Position numbers and translations under genes: made by a program
The notes under the pieces: generated by a model
The model's database searches: none
Told to the model about the DNA's origin: nothing
Seen by the model: the letters and a program-made list of their open reading frames with translations, nothing else
In this document: positions 40,558 to 48,245 of the stretch, piece after piece
Position numbering within the stretch: position 1 is the stretch's first letter
Layout of the letters: every line of letters begins with the position of its first letter
Assembly (NCBI GenBank): GCA_012729145.1
Contig: JAAYDT010000084.1
Location: forward strand, 1 to 53,965
Direction: 5' to 3'
DNA from: Synergistaceae bacterium
Lineage (GTDB): Bacteria > Synergistota > Synergistia > Synergistales > Thermovirgaceae
Length of the DNA: 53,965 nt

Positions 40558-41406
40558 CTATCGGTCCCGTCCCTGCAGGATCTCTTCCAGAAAAGGCGGG
40601 AGAACGAAGGCCGCCCTGTGGATCTCTTCAGAATAGTACCTGGTCTCGGGCGGTATCTGCCCCCTGGGTTCCCCGGGTTCATGGACCTTGGAGCCTATCG
40701 TATAGGTCCACATACCTGTCGGATAGGTAGGCATGGCGCCCCAGAAGACTTTGACGATGGGGAAGACCTTCTCCATTTCAGAGACGGCACCTGTCAGTAT
40801 GTCAGGGTCAGAGAAGGGGGATTCCGTCTGGGCTACAAGTGATCCACCTTCGTTAAGAGCCCTGAAAACGTCCCTGTAAAAGGGTTCCCTGAAAAGCCCC
40901 TCGGCAAAATCGACCGGATCGGTGCTGTCAACGATGACCACGTCAAACTTTCCACTCTTTCCCCTGATATACTCCAGGGCGTCCATGACGAGTACGTTGA
41001 CCTTCGGGTCCTCCAGTCCTGAGCTTAGGGAGGGGAAGAACTGTTTCGATGCGTTAATAACCTCCTGGTCGATGTCTACCAGGACCACTTCCTCGACTGT
41101 TTCATGCTTTACCGCTTCCCTCGCAGTCCCTCCGTCACCGCCGCCCACGATCAGTATGCGGCGGGGGGCCGGGTGGGACGTCAGGGCCACATGGGCGAGC
41201 ATCTCGTGATAGGTGAACTCGTCACTCTCGGTGAGCTGGATCGCCCCGTCGAGTGCCATCAGCCTACCGTACTGGTCGGTATCGACCACGAGAAGATGCT
41301 GGTAAGGGGTCTGGATATTTGCAAGGACGCTTTTAATGCTCAGCCCGAGCCTGAGATGTTTTGTCTGATATTCGGTGAACCATATGTCTGTGTTTCTTCT
41401 TTCCAT
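40558..41406 (-). CDS. speE: Spermidine synthase (aminopropyltransferase)
   Basis: A 282-residue SpeE that moves an aminopropyl group from decarboxylated SAM to a diamine acceptor. YQHLLVVDTDQYGRLMALDG, SDEFTYHEMLAHVAL, the SAM-binding VGGGDGGTAREAVKH and IVDSTDPVDFAEGLF (catalytic Asp) are present, as is the C-terminal MPTYPTGMWTYTIGSK. Start ATG 41406 lies 5 bases after the pdaD stop. The acceptor could be putrescine or agmatine. Confidence 0.95.
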   Translation of the reverse strand: MERRNTDIWFTEYQTKHLRLGLSIKSVLANIQTPYQHLLVVDTDQYGRLMALDGAIQLTESDEFTYHEMLAHVALTSHPAPRRILIVGGGDGGTAREAVKHETVEEVVLVDIDQEVINASKQFFPSLSSGLEDPKVNVLVMDALEYIRGKSGKFDVVIVDSTDPVDFAEGLFREPFYRDVFRALNEGGSLVAQTESPFSDPDILTGAVSEMEKVFPIVKVFWGAMPTYPTGMWTYTIGSKVHEPGEPRGQIPPETRYYSEEIHRAAFVLPPFLEEILQGRDR

Positions 41407-41411
41407 TCCCG

Positions 41412-41897
41412 TCAGACCTTTCCGCTCTGGTAAGAGAAGAAGAGAGGACAGCCTGCGAATACCGTCCCGCATTCCTTTACAACATGATCGATCGCCTTGA
41501 CCTTGACCTCCTTGAGGTCCAGGGAACGCATTTCAAAGGCTTCCCTGACCATCTCCTCGACTTTGATGGCAGCCTCTGATCCGGCGCAGAACCCTGAGAA
41601 CTCGAATATCATACCGAACGATGCGGGATCCTCCGGTATGCCTACACCGATCGACGCAGAGATGGTCTCCCCGGGAACATCGCTGGTGATCGAACCGTAG
41701 GCGATGGGAAGGAGAGACCCGAAGGGCATCTTCAGGGCGTGTCTGAAACCGCAGCTCGGCGGGAGAACGCTGCTTACGCGAAGAAGGTTCATATTACCTA
41801 CTCCCGCGTCAAGAAGAGCAGAATCAAAGGCCGTAAGCTTCTTCTTCCCCTCTCCTCGGCCTACTACCAGTGTGAAAAGTTCGGGCACGGGCAACAT
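41412..41897 (-). CDS. pdaD: Pyruvoyl-dependent arginine decarboxylase
   Basis: A 161-residue PdaD of the Methanocaldococcus type. Self-cleavage is expected between Ser42 and Ser43 in LRVSSVLPPSC, turning Ser43 into the pyruvoyl cofactor. GVGNMNLLRVSS before it and IGVGIPEDPASFGMIFE after it match the family. It decarboxylates arginine to agmatine, the first step of the polyamine route, without pyridoxal phosphate. It is the first gene of pdaD-speE-speB-speH, with GGAGG 10 bases upstream of the ATG and a near-consensus promoter. Confidence 0.94.
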   Translation of the reverse strand: MLPVPELFTLVVGRGEGKKKLTAFDSALLDAGVGNMNLLRVSSVLPPSCGFRHALKMPFGSLLPIAYGSITSDVPGETISASIGVGIPEDPASFGMIFEFSGFCAGSEAAIKVEEMVREAFEMRSLDLKEVKVKAIDHVVKECGTVFAGCPLFFSYQSGKV

Positions 41898-41946
41898 GTC
41901 AAGGCAAGCCTCCTATCAGGTGGTCATTCCCGAAAAAGCGCATATC

Positions 41947-41974
41947 ATTATATCGCCAGAAGGGGGGGTGTCAA
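41947..41974 (-). promoter_or_regulatory. Consensus promoter of the polyamine operon
   Basis: On the - strand: perfect -35 TTGACA (41969-41974), 16-base spacer starting with seven C, perfect -10 TATAAT (41947-41952). The -35 overlaps the ispG stop. The predicted 5' UTR is about 43 bases. Confidence 0.88.
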
Positions 41975-43035
41975 TCTTGGGATCCTCGGCAAAGACCGCT
42001 CTCCCTGCAGACCTTCAGGAACTGCGTTGAAAGCTCCTCCAGGCTGCAGTGCCCTATAGGCTTGCCTCCCAGGAAAAGGACTATACCAGAAGGAGTGCCG
42101 GCAATACCGATATCGGAATCTGCAGCCTCTCCTGGACCATTCACCTCGCAACCCATGACCGCGACCTTCAGGTCCTTCCTGAGGTTTTTCATCAGCGGCT
42201 CGATGATCCTGACCAGGGAACCAACGTCCGCTCTTCTCCGGCCACAGGCCGGGCATGAAACCAGCTCCGCTTCGAAACGCCTTATCCCAAGGGACTGAAG
42301 GACCCTCTTGGCCACTACTACCTCCTCCAGGGAGGTGCCCGTGAGACTGATCCTCACCGTATCGCCTATCCCGCTCCCCAGCAGCGAACCGATCGCGACA
42401 GAGCTCTTGATGATCCCTCTCTGGCCGGGTCCTGCCTCGGTCAATCCGATATGGATAGGGTGACAGGAGCTGGAAGCGATCAGTGAATTGGCTCTCAGGG
42501 TCTCATCAAGGGATGAAGATTTGGCAGAGACGATGATGTCCTCTACCCCGCAGCAATGAAGGGCATCTTCCTGTTCCTGGACGGCATCGAAGAGCGCCCT
42601 TCCTGCATCACCTTTGGCCTGTTCCAGCCGGGACCTGGAAAGGGATCCGGAGTTGGCGCCTATCCGTACCACTACTCCCGAATCCTTAACCGCCGAGCTC
42701 AACTCCCTGATCCTCCCGGGTCCTCCCATGTTGCCGGGGTTGATCCTGACAGACCGGCAACCGGATCTGATCGCCTCGATGGCCAGCCGGTGGTCGAAAT
42801 GGATATCAGCCATGATCTCTGTCGGTGATCCCTCGACCAGCCTCGAAAGGTTTCCGGAGAGAACCATTTCCGGGAAGGCAACCCTGACCAGTTCGCAACC
42901 TTCGTCAGCCAGGGAGAGAACCTCTTCAAGACACCCCTGCAGATCATGGAGAGGGGTCCTGAGCATGCTTTCAACCCTGACAGGAAAACCGTTGCCGATA
43001 CCGAGCTGTCCCACCTTTACATTTCTGGTCTGCAT
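41971..43035 (-). CDS. ispG: 4-hydroxy-3-methylbut-2-enyl diphosphate synthase
   Basis: A 354-residue IspG (GcpE), the iron-sulfur enzyme that makes HMBPP from MEcPP in the MEP pathway. VRVAFPEM, MADIHFDHRLA, VRINPGNMG and HIGLTEAGPG lie in the barrel domain. The [4Fe-4S] ligands are two Cys in VSCPACGRR and one in VMGCEVNGPGEA. The start is taken as ATG 43035 (MQTRNVKVGQLGIG); a TTG at 43089, inside the end of rseP, is less likely. It closes the rpiB-upp to ispG run and, with dxr and rseP, forms the common dxr-rseP-ispG group. Confidence 0.95.
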   Translation of the reverse strand: MQTRNVKVGQLGIGNGFPVRVESMLRTPLHDLQGCLEEVLSLADEGCELVRVAFPEMVLSGNLSRLVEGSPTEIMADIHFDHRLAIEAIRSGCRSVRINPGNMGGPGRIRELSSAVKDSGVVVRIGANSGSLSRSRLEQAKGDAGRALFDAVQEQEDALHCCGVEDIIVSAKSSSLDETLRANSLIASSSCHPIHIGLTEAGPGQRGIIKSSVAIGSLLGSGIGDTVRISLTGTSLEEVVVAKRVLQSLGIRRFEAELVSCPACGRRRADVGSLVRIIEPLMKNLRKDLKVAVMGCEVNGPGEAADSDIGIAGTPSGIVLFLGGKPIGHCSLEELSTQFLKVCRESGLCRGSQD

Positions 43036-43060
43036 CTGGTTCAATGCCTCCGTATCGGGT

Positions 43061-44104
43061 CTACCTGCCTGGGAAAAGGAGCCTTGCAAGGTCCTTCCAT
43101 GTGACGAATATCAGCAGAAGGATCAGAAGGATGAAACCAGCCATGTGGACCAGATTCTCCAGCCTGGGCGGGAGTTTCTTTCCTGTTACTATCTCGCCTG
43201 TGACAAGCAGGATCCTCCCTCCGTCGAGGGCCGGGAAGGGAAGCAGGTTAAGGATGCCCAAATGTAGGTTGATCATAGAGAGAAAGGCAAGGAAGGTCCA
43301 GAACCCGTCCCTTGCAGCCTCCCCTGCCATCGAGGCTATCCCGACCGGCCCGGTGATATCTACCTGACCGCGGCCCGTCGCCCAGATCCAGATACCTTTG
43401 ACTATCTCTATGCTGAAATCCCATATATAGCCCAGAGACCCCGCTACGGCTCTTGGGAAGGGGTACTTCGTCATGGAAGGTCTTATACCGAGAAGTGGGA
43501 CCTTTTGCCCGGGATCAAGGGGTATGTTGACCTCGAGAACATGTACCACTCCGTTACGTTCAAAAGTCAGCATGATGGGCCCTTCCGGAGCTATCTCCCT
43601 TATGGTCGATGAAAGCAAACCCCAGTTCTCTACGCGGATCCCTGATATTTCTTTAATGGTATCCCCCGGGAGAAGTCCGATCTTCTCGGCAGGGTATCCC
43701 TCCATGATCTCGCCGATACGGGTACTGCCAAGGTCCAGAACTCCATGCCCCCACAGGAGGATCGCTGTGAAGAGGATCGCCAGTGCTATATTGGAGACCG
43801 ATCCTCCGGCCAGGATCATCAGGCGTTCCCAGGGGGATCTCTCCTGAAAGGACCTGCCGGGAAGGACCTTCTCCTCGTCCTGCTCCTCTCCCATCCCGGC
43901 CAGACGTACGAAACCGCCTATCGGTACAGTCCGTATGGACCACACCATACCGTCTTTCCTGCTGCTGAAGAGGACCGGTCCCATTCCGAAAGAGAACTCG
44001 TGGACCTGGACGCCCGACATCCTGGCGGCCAGCAGGTGTCCAAATTCGTGGGAGACCACGCAGATCGCTATAACCAGAAGGAAAGCCAGCACACTCAGAC
44101 CCAT
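43061..44104 (-). CDS. rseP: Site-2 zinc protease RseP/RasP family
   Basis: A 347-residue intramembrane protease. The zinc motif HEFGH is at about residues 19-23, within the first membrane helix. A PDZ domain (about 115-205, with GIRVENWGLLSS) follows, and NLLPFPALDGGRI near residue 285 supplies the third zinc ligand. Four membrane helices are predicted (about 3-25, 95-117, 270-290 and 318-340). Relatives cut membrane-bound anti-sigma factors and leftover signal peptides. The substrate here is unknown. It sits between dxr and ispG, as in many bacteria. Confidence 0.94.
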   Translation of the reverse strand: MGLSVLAFLLVIAICVVSHEFGHLLAARMSGVQVHEFSFGMGPVLFSSRKDGMVWSIRTVPIGGFVRLAGMGEEQDEEKVLPGRSFQERSPWERLMILAGGSVSNIALAILFTAILLWGHGVLDLGSTRIGEIMEGYPAEKIGLLPGDTIKEISGIRVENWGLLSSTIREIAPEGPIMLTFERNGVVHVLEVNIPLDPGQKVPLLGIRPSMTKYPFPRAVAGSLGYIWDFSIEIVKGIWIWATGRGQVDITGPVGIASMAGEAARDGFWTFLAFLSMINLHLGILNLLPFPALDGGRILLVTGEIVTGKKLPPRLENLVHMAGFILLILLLIFVTWKDLARLLFPGR

Positions 44105-44146
44105 CTCTTCATCCCTTTCAGTCCGTGGTCCTGAAATACCCGGCGC

Positions 44147-45289
44147 CTACCCGTGGAGAACCCTTTCCCTTGCCCATACGACAAGCTCCAGTGCGTCTTC
44201 CCAGGATCGGGGTTCGCTTCCGGAATAGGAGGATAACACACTTTCTATCTTCGAGGCTATGCCTGTAAAGGGGATACGGCCTTCCATAAACATTTCCACC
44301 GCCCCCTCGTCAGCCCCCACAAGAAGCGGGGGGTAAGGACCTCCAAGCAGACAGGCCTGTCTTGCCAGGGCAAGGCAGGGGAACTTCTTTTCATCGGGTT
44401 CGATGAACTCAAGGGAAATACCCGGCAGTTTCGGAGGCGAGAGGTTCGGATCGAGGTTTTCCAGGCGATCCTCCACTCCGAGGGCCGCCAGGACAGCAAG
44501 TCTCATATCAGCCCTTGAGTAGAGCATCTTGACAGAACCGTCAACGAATTCTACCATGCCGTGGACAAGAGCCTGGGGGTGGATCACGGCTCCGATCTTC
44601 CCGACGGGCTGTCCGAAAAGGTGGTGTGCCTCTATCATCTCAATTCCCTTGTTCATAAGGGTGGCGCTGTCGATCGATATCTTCTTCCCCATCGGCCATA
44701 CAGGGTGTCTCCCTGCCATCTCGAAAGTAACTTCCCGGAGTTCTTCTTCCGGGGTATGGAGGAAAGGCCCGCCCGATGCTGTAAGAAGGATCTTTCGTAC
44801 TGCTGAAGGTTCTTCCCCCCTGAGGCATTGCCATATCGCGTTATGCTCACTGTCCAGTGGGATGATCCGGTTCCGGGCCAGAGGCATTATCCACTCCCCT
44901 GCCGCTACTATGATCTCCTTGTTGGCCAGGTAGATCCTCTTGCCCTTCTGGATTGCCATAACAAGAGCTGGAAGAGCACCGGTTCCGGATGAGGCAAAAA
45001 CCACCTCCTCACAGCGCGGGTCTTCTATCATGGCCAGAAGCGCTTCTTCCCCAACCAGGAAGGAGAACTCCCTTCCCGGTACCCGGTGAAGCCCTTCCGA
45101 TGGATCAGGGTCGGCAAGTACAAGAAGATCGCTTCCAAACCTCTTGCCCAGCTCCAGCAGATCGTCCACATTTCTCTTCGCGGCAAGGGCCCAGACCCGG
45201 AAAGTACCCGGGAACATGGAGCAGACATCAAGTACCGATCCTCCAACGCTTCCGGTGGCACCGATAACGGCAATATTCCTTGTCTTCAT
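44147..45289 (-). CDS. dxr: 1-deoxy-D-xylulose-5-phosphate reductoisomerase
   Basis: A 380-residue Dxr, which rearranges and reduces DXP to MEP using NADPH. The N-terminal NADPH fold starts IAVIGATGSVGGSVLDV, and LANKEIIVAAGEWI, PLDSEHNAIWQCL, the catalytic loop LTASGGPF, WPMGKKISIDSATLMNKG and HPQALVHGMVEF follow. The start is ATG 45289, 2 bases after the cdsA stop. Dxs is encoded elsewhere in this window. Confidence 0.97.
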   Translation of the reverse strand: MKTRNIAVIGATGSVGGSVLDVCSMFPGTFRVWALAAKRNVDDLLELGKRFGSDLLVLADPDPSEGLHRVPGREFSFLVGEEALLAMIEDPRCEEVVFASSGTGALPALVMAIQKGKRIYLANKEIIVAAGEWIMPLARNRIIPLDSEHNAIWQCLRGEEPSAVRKILLTASGGPFLHTPEEELREVTFEMAGRHPVWPMGKKISIDSATLMNKGIEMIEAHHLFGQPVGKIGAVIHPQALVHGMVEFVDGSVKMLYSRADMRLAVLAALGVEDRLENLDPNLSPPKLPGISLEFIEPDEKKFPCLALARQACLLGGPYPPLLVGADEGAVEMFMEGRIPFTGIASKIESVLSSYSGSEPRSWEDALELVVWARERVLHG

Positions 45290-45291
45290 GG

Positions 45292-46113
45292 CTACCAGAG
45301 CACTCCGAAGACGAAAAAAACCAGAACGGAATTGACGAGGATGCTGTCAAACCTGTCAAGCATTCCCCCGTGGCCAGGGATAAGGTCACCGGAATCCTTG
45401 ATATCTGCCTCTCTCTTGAGAAGGGATTCGGCCAGGTCCCCTATCTGGCCGAAGGTTCCGCAAAAGAGGGCGATCATGATGATCGGAAGAGGAGCCATAC
45501 CCCAGTAAAAAGCCAGTGCCCCTCCGCAGAGAAGGCTTCCCGTCAGACCGCCCAGAAAACCCTCAACGGTCTTCCTGGGACTAACGGCCGGACAGAGTAG
45601 CGTGTTACCCCACCTGGAGCCCACGAGGTAGGCGAAAACATCGCACGACCAGGTACATGCAAAAAGGGCTACCAGAAGGTAGCTCCCCCACATGTGGTCC
45701 CGGAGTACTACCATAAAGGACCAGGGAAGAACGATATAAAGGATCCCGGCAGCGGTACCCCCGGAGCTGGTTATTCCGTGGCTCTCGCCAAGAATGTGCT
45801 TCCTGGCCACCTCTACAAAGAGGACCAGTATAGGGGCTGCAGCCAGGAGGGGGAGCAGTACTGCAGGATCATTGGAGTAGACCGCGGCAAAGAGGGAGAA
45901 GATACCGGCACCGAAGCCGACGACCCTCGAAACATGTCCCTTTCTGCTTATCATTCTGTAGAACTCACCCAGAGAGACCATGCAGATGACCAGGCACAGG
46001 GCGAACCAGTAGGGGTTCCCAAGATAGATGCCTCCCAGTATGGCCAGCCCGAGGGCGAGGCCACTTGCGGATCGTACGGCAAGATCCCTGGCTGGGGGTC
46101 TAGACCGCTCCAT
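45292..46113 (-). CDS. cdsA: Phosphatidate cytidylyltransferase
   Basis: A 273-residue polytopic membrane enzyme that makes CDP-diacylglycerol for phospholipid synthesis. About eight hydrophobic helices are visible. The C-terminal signature is clear: CDVFAYLVGSRWG, SPRKTVEGFLGG, and GDLAESLLKREADIKDSG followed by HGGMLDRFDS. The start at ATG 46113 has GGAG 8 bases upstream and overlaps the uppS end by 14 bases. The uppS-cdsA-dxr-rseP order is widely conserved. Confidence 0.96.
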   Translation of the reverse strand: MERSRPPARDLAVRSASGLALGLAILGGIYLGNPYWFALCLVICMVSLGEFYRMISRKGHVSRVVGFGAGIFSLFAAVYSNDPAVLLPLLAAAPILVLFVEVARKHILGESHGITSSGGTAAGILYIVLPWSFMVVLRDHMWGSYLLVALFACTWSCDVFAYLVGSRWGNTLLCPAVSPRKTVEGFLGGLTGSLLCGGALAFYWGMAPLPIIMIALFCGTFGQIGDLAESLLKREADIKDSGDLIPGHGGMLDRFDSILVNSVLVFFVFGVLW

Positions 46114-46810
46114 ATCTTCTCTCCCTGCCGGAGTATTGATCGATGGCTTTCTGCAGCTCCTCACCGCCGAAATCGGGCCAGAGAGTGTCAGTAAAATACA
46201 ACTCGGCGTAGGCCGACCCCCATAGCAGGAAATTACTTATCCTCAACTCCCCGCTGGTCCTTATTAGCAGATCGGGATCGGGGATCTCGGGCCTGTAAAG
46301 GTTGGCGGTTATCAGGTCCTCTGTGATCTCCCCGTTGAAACCTCTCTTGAGCAGGCCGTTCACGGCGTCGACGATCTCCTGCCTGCCGCCGTAGTTCAGG
46401 CAGACCGCTACGGTCAGCAGGTCTCCCGGGGCAGTGGCTCTCTCGAAAAGGTCGATCTCCTGTCTGAGGTCTTGGGGGAGCTGTTCGATCCTTCCCGAGA
46501 AGACCATCCTTATCCTGTTCTTGACGAGTTCTTCCTTTTTGGATCTGAGGTAGGAGCCGAGCAGTGACATGAGACCTTCTATCTCGGCCTTCGGACGCCT
46601 CCAGTTCTCCGTGGAGAAAGCGAAAAGGGAAAGGTATTCTATACCCGAGGCTGCCGCAGCCCTTATCACCCTCTCCACGGCCTTGGCACCCTCACGATGT
46701 CCTGCCAGGCGGGGGAGGCCTCTTTGAAGGGCCCATCTTCCGTTCCCATCCATTATTACCGCCACGTGGGACGGCACCTTCTTCCCGGTCTCTACCTGCA
46801 TTCCAGCCAA
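46100..46810 (-). CDS. uppS: Undecaprenyl diphosphate synthase
   Basis: A 236-residue cis-prenyltransferase that makes the C55 lipid carrier for cell-wall precursors. The substrate-binding HVAVIMDGNGRWALQRG comes near the N-terminus, with HREGAKAVERVI, LFAFSTENWRRP, and RTSGELRISNFLLWGSAYAE near the C-terminus. The start is uncertain. TTG 46810 is 10 bases from AGGAGG (complement of 46821-46826) and is chosen; ATG 46801 and ATG 46840 are in the same frame. The gene overlaps the end of udg. Confidence 0.95.
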   Translation of the reverse strand: MAGMQVETGKKVPSHVAVIMDGNGRWALQRGLPRLAGHREGAKAVERVIRAAAASGIEYLSLFAFSTENWRRPKAEIEGLMSLLGSYLRSKKEELVKNRIRMVFSGRIEQLPQDLRQEIDLFERATAPGDLLTVAVCLNYGGRQEIVDAVNGLLKRGFNGEITEDLITANLYRPEIPDPDLLIRTSGELRISNFLLWGSAYAELYFTDTLWPDFGGEELQKAIDQYSGRERRYGAV

Positions 46811-47403
46811 CGGTCCCGAACCTCCTGGATATCTATCCATGTCAGCTCCCTGGGGCTTCCCTTCTTCTTCGACTGGTTTCTCAGAAGAAAACTGGGATGG
46901 AACATGGGCATTACCCTGATGCCCTTCCAGTCGAACCACTTTCCCCTGATCTTGGAGATGCTTTCTCCCGGCCCCGTCTTGAGGATCCACTTCGTCGGTG
47001 TTGCCCCGAGACAGACGATGATCGACGGGTTGATAAGTGCCACCTGGCTCTTCAGAATATCCTCGCAGGAGTGCATCTCCTCAATGGAGGGGACCCGGTT
47101 CCCCGGGGGTCTGCATTTTACCACGTTGGTGATGTAGATATCCTTCCTGTCGATTCCCGCCGCCTCGAGGATCCTTGTCAGGAGCTGACCGGCCTTTCCA
47201 ACAAAGGGGATACCCTGTTCATCCTCCTCTGCACCGGGCGCCTCGCCAATGAAGAGAAGGCGCGTGGACCGGTCCCCGTCGCCGAAGACCACGTTCTTCC
47301 GTCCCGGGGCAAGGGGACACTTCCCGCACCTCTGCGCTGCAAGAACAAGTCTCTCCCAAGCTTCATCCCTTCTACCGAGGGGGATACCGCTCTTCGAAGT
47401 CAT
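46792..47403 (-). CDS. udg: Uracil-DNA glycosylase, family 4
   Basis: A 203-residue iron-sulfur uracil-DNA glycosylase of the type known from thermophiles and many anaerobes. It excises uracil from DNA. Four Cys ligands are visible: two in CGKCPLA (Cys26 and Cys29), one in VVKCRPPGNR and one in MHSCEDIL. FIGEAPGAEEDEQGIPFVG is the active-site motif, and MFHPSFLLRN the second. The ATG at 47403 overlaps the stop of the P-loop gene (TAATG). Confidence 0.94.
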   Translation of the reverse strand: MTSKSGIPLGRRDEAWERLVLAAQRCGKCPLAPGRKNVVFGDGDRSTRLLFIGEAPGAEEDEQGIPFVGKAGQLLTRILEAAGIDRKDIYITNVVKCRPPGNRVPSIEEMHSCEDILKSQVALINPSIIVCLGATPTKWILKTGPGESISKIRGKWFDWKGIRVMPMFHPSFLLRNQSKKKGSPRELTWIDIQEVRDRWLECR

Positions 47404-48245
47404 TAGATCTCAACCCCCACAAAAGATATATCGACACGATGAACGTCCAGTCCGGTGATCCCCGCCACAGCCAGGGAGGTCCTCTCGCGCAGGCTGTCCC
47501 CGAGGAGGACCATCGATCTCTGCCCTGGCCTGTATCCCAGTTCCATCTGTATCCCTATCCCTCCGTTGGCGGGTCTGGTCTGGACCGAAACAACCGAGGA
47601 TACCTGGGAGGTCCTCTCGGCGATGAAACGTGCCATCTGGTTTATAGCCTCAGGATCGATGCTGACCTCTCCGAAGAACTTGAAGGGGGGCCGGACGATG
47701 GTCTTCTCTCCCTCCATGCTGTCGGAGTTGTCGAAAAGGACCTTCAGCCTCCCGACCAGTTTTCCGGCAAAGTGCTTTCTGACCTGGATATGAGAGACAG
47801 GTATGACGTGCTGACCTTTAAAGGACCTCTCCTTCTTGGCCCGGGATATCTCCTCTGGCGAGGAGACTTCCTCTATGTGGATTATCTTCTCGGGTTCCGG
47901 AAGGCCCAGGTTTGCCAGGATACGGGTCACCATTCCCGATGAGGTGGCGATCAACATCACCGAACAGGGCTGCGACAAGGAGAGGTATTCCACAACGGCC
48001 CTTCGGTGATCGTGATACTCGAAAAGGGCTCTCCTTATCGCCCTGACCTGGTTCTTTTCGGTCTTTGCGCTCTTTCCCCTGACGATCTGTCCCTTCCTTA
48101 TGAGAAGTCCGTCGTCGATAATGAGATCCACGCCAAGTTCCAGCGCCACCAGCTGCGCTCTCTGGCTCTTTCCTGTCCCTGCGGGCCCGACAAAGGCAAA
48201 GACCCTGACGTCATCGAGAAGGGGGCTATCCTTCTTCTCAGCCAA
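47403..48245 (-). CDS. P-loop NTPase with an Asp23-like C-terminal domain, function unknown
   Basis: A 280-residue cytoplasmic protein I cannot name with confidence. A Walker A motif FVGPAGTGKSQRAQL lies at residues 18-32, and the segment DLIIDDGLLIRKGQIV follows. No classic Walker B was pinned down; the middle (about 60-185) is charged. Residues about 195-280 (RPPFKFFGEVSIDPE onward) alternate in the V-x-V pattern of Asp23/Gls24-type domains, ending VHRVDISFVGVEI. The start is TTG 48245, inside the hisC end (8-base overlap). It lies between hisC and udg. It might be a regulatory or envelope-linked NTPase, but that is a guess. Confidence 0.55.
   Translation of the reverse strand: MAEKKDSPLLDDVRVFAFVGPAGTGKSQRAQLVALELGVDLIIDDGLLIRKGQIVRGKSAKTEKNQVRAIRRALFEYHDHRRAVVEYLSLSQPCSVMLIATSSGMVTRILANLGLPEPEKIIHIEEVSSPEEISRAKKERSFKGQHVIPVSHIQVRKHFAGKLVGRLKVLFDNSDSMEGEKTIVRPPFKFFGEVSIDPEAINQMARFIAERTSQVSSVVSVQTRPANGGIGIQMELGYRPGQRSMVLLGDSLRERTSLAVAGITGLDVHRVDISFVGVEI

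Noticed and set aside
43473-43847. + strand frames opposite rseP
   Set aside because: The HEFGH and PDZ regions of rseP explain the sequence; the opposite frames are low-complexity shadows.
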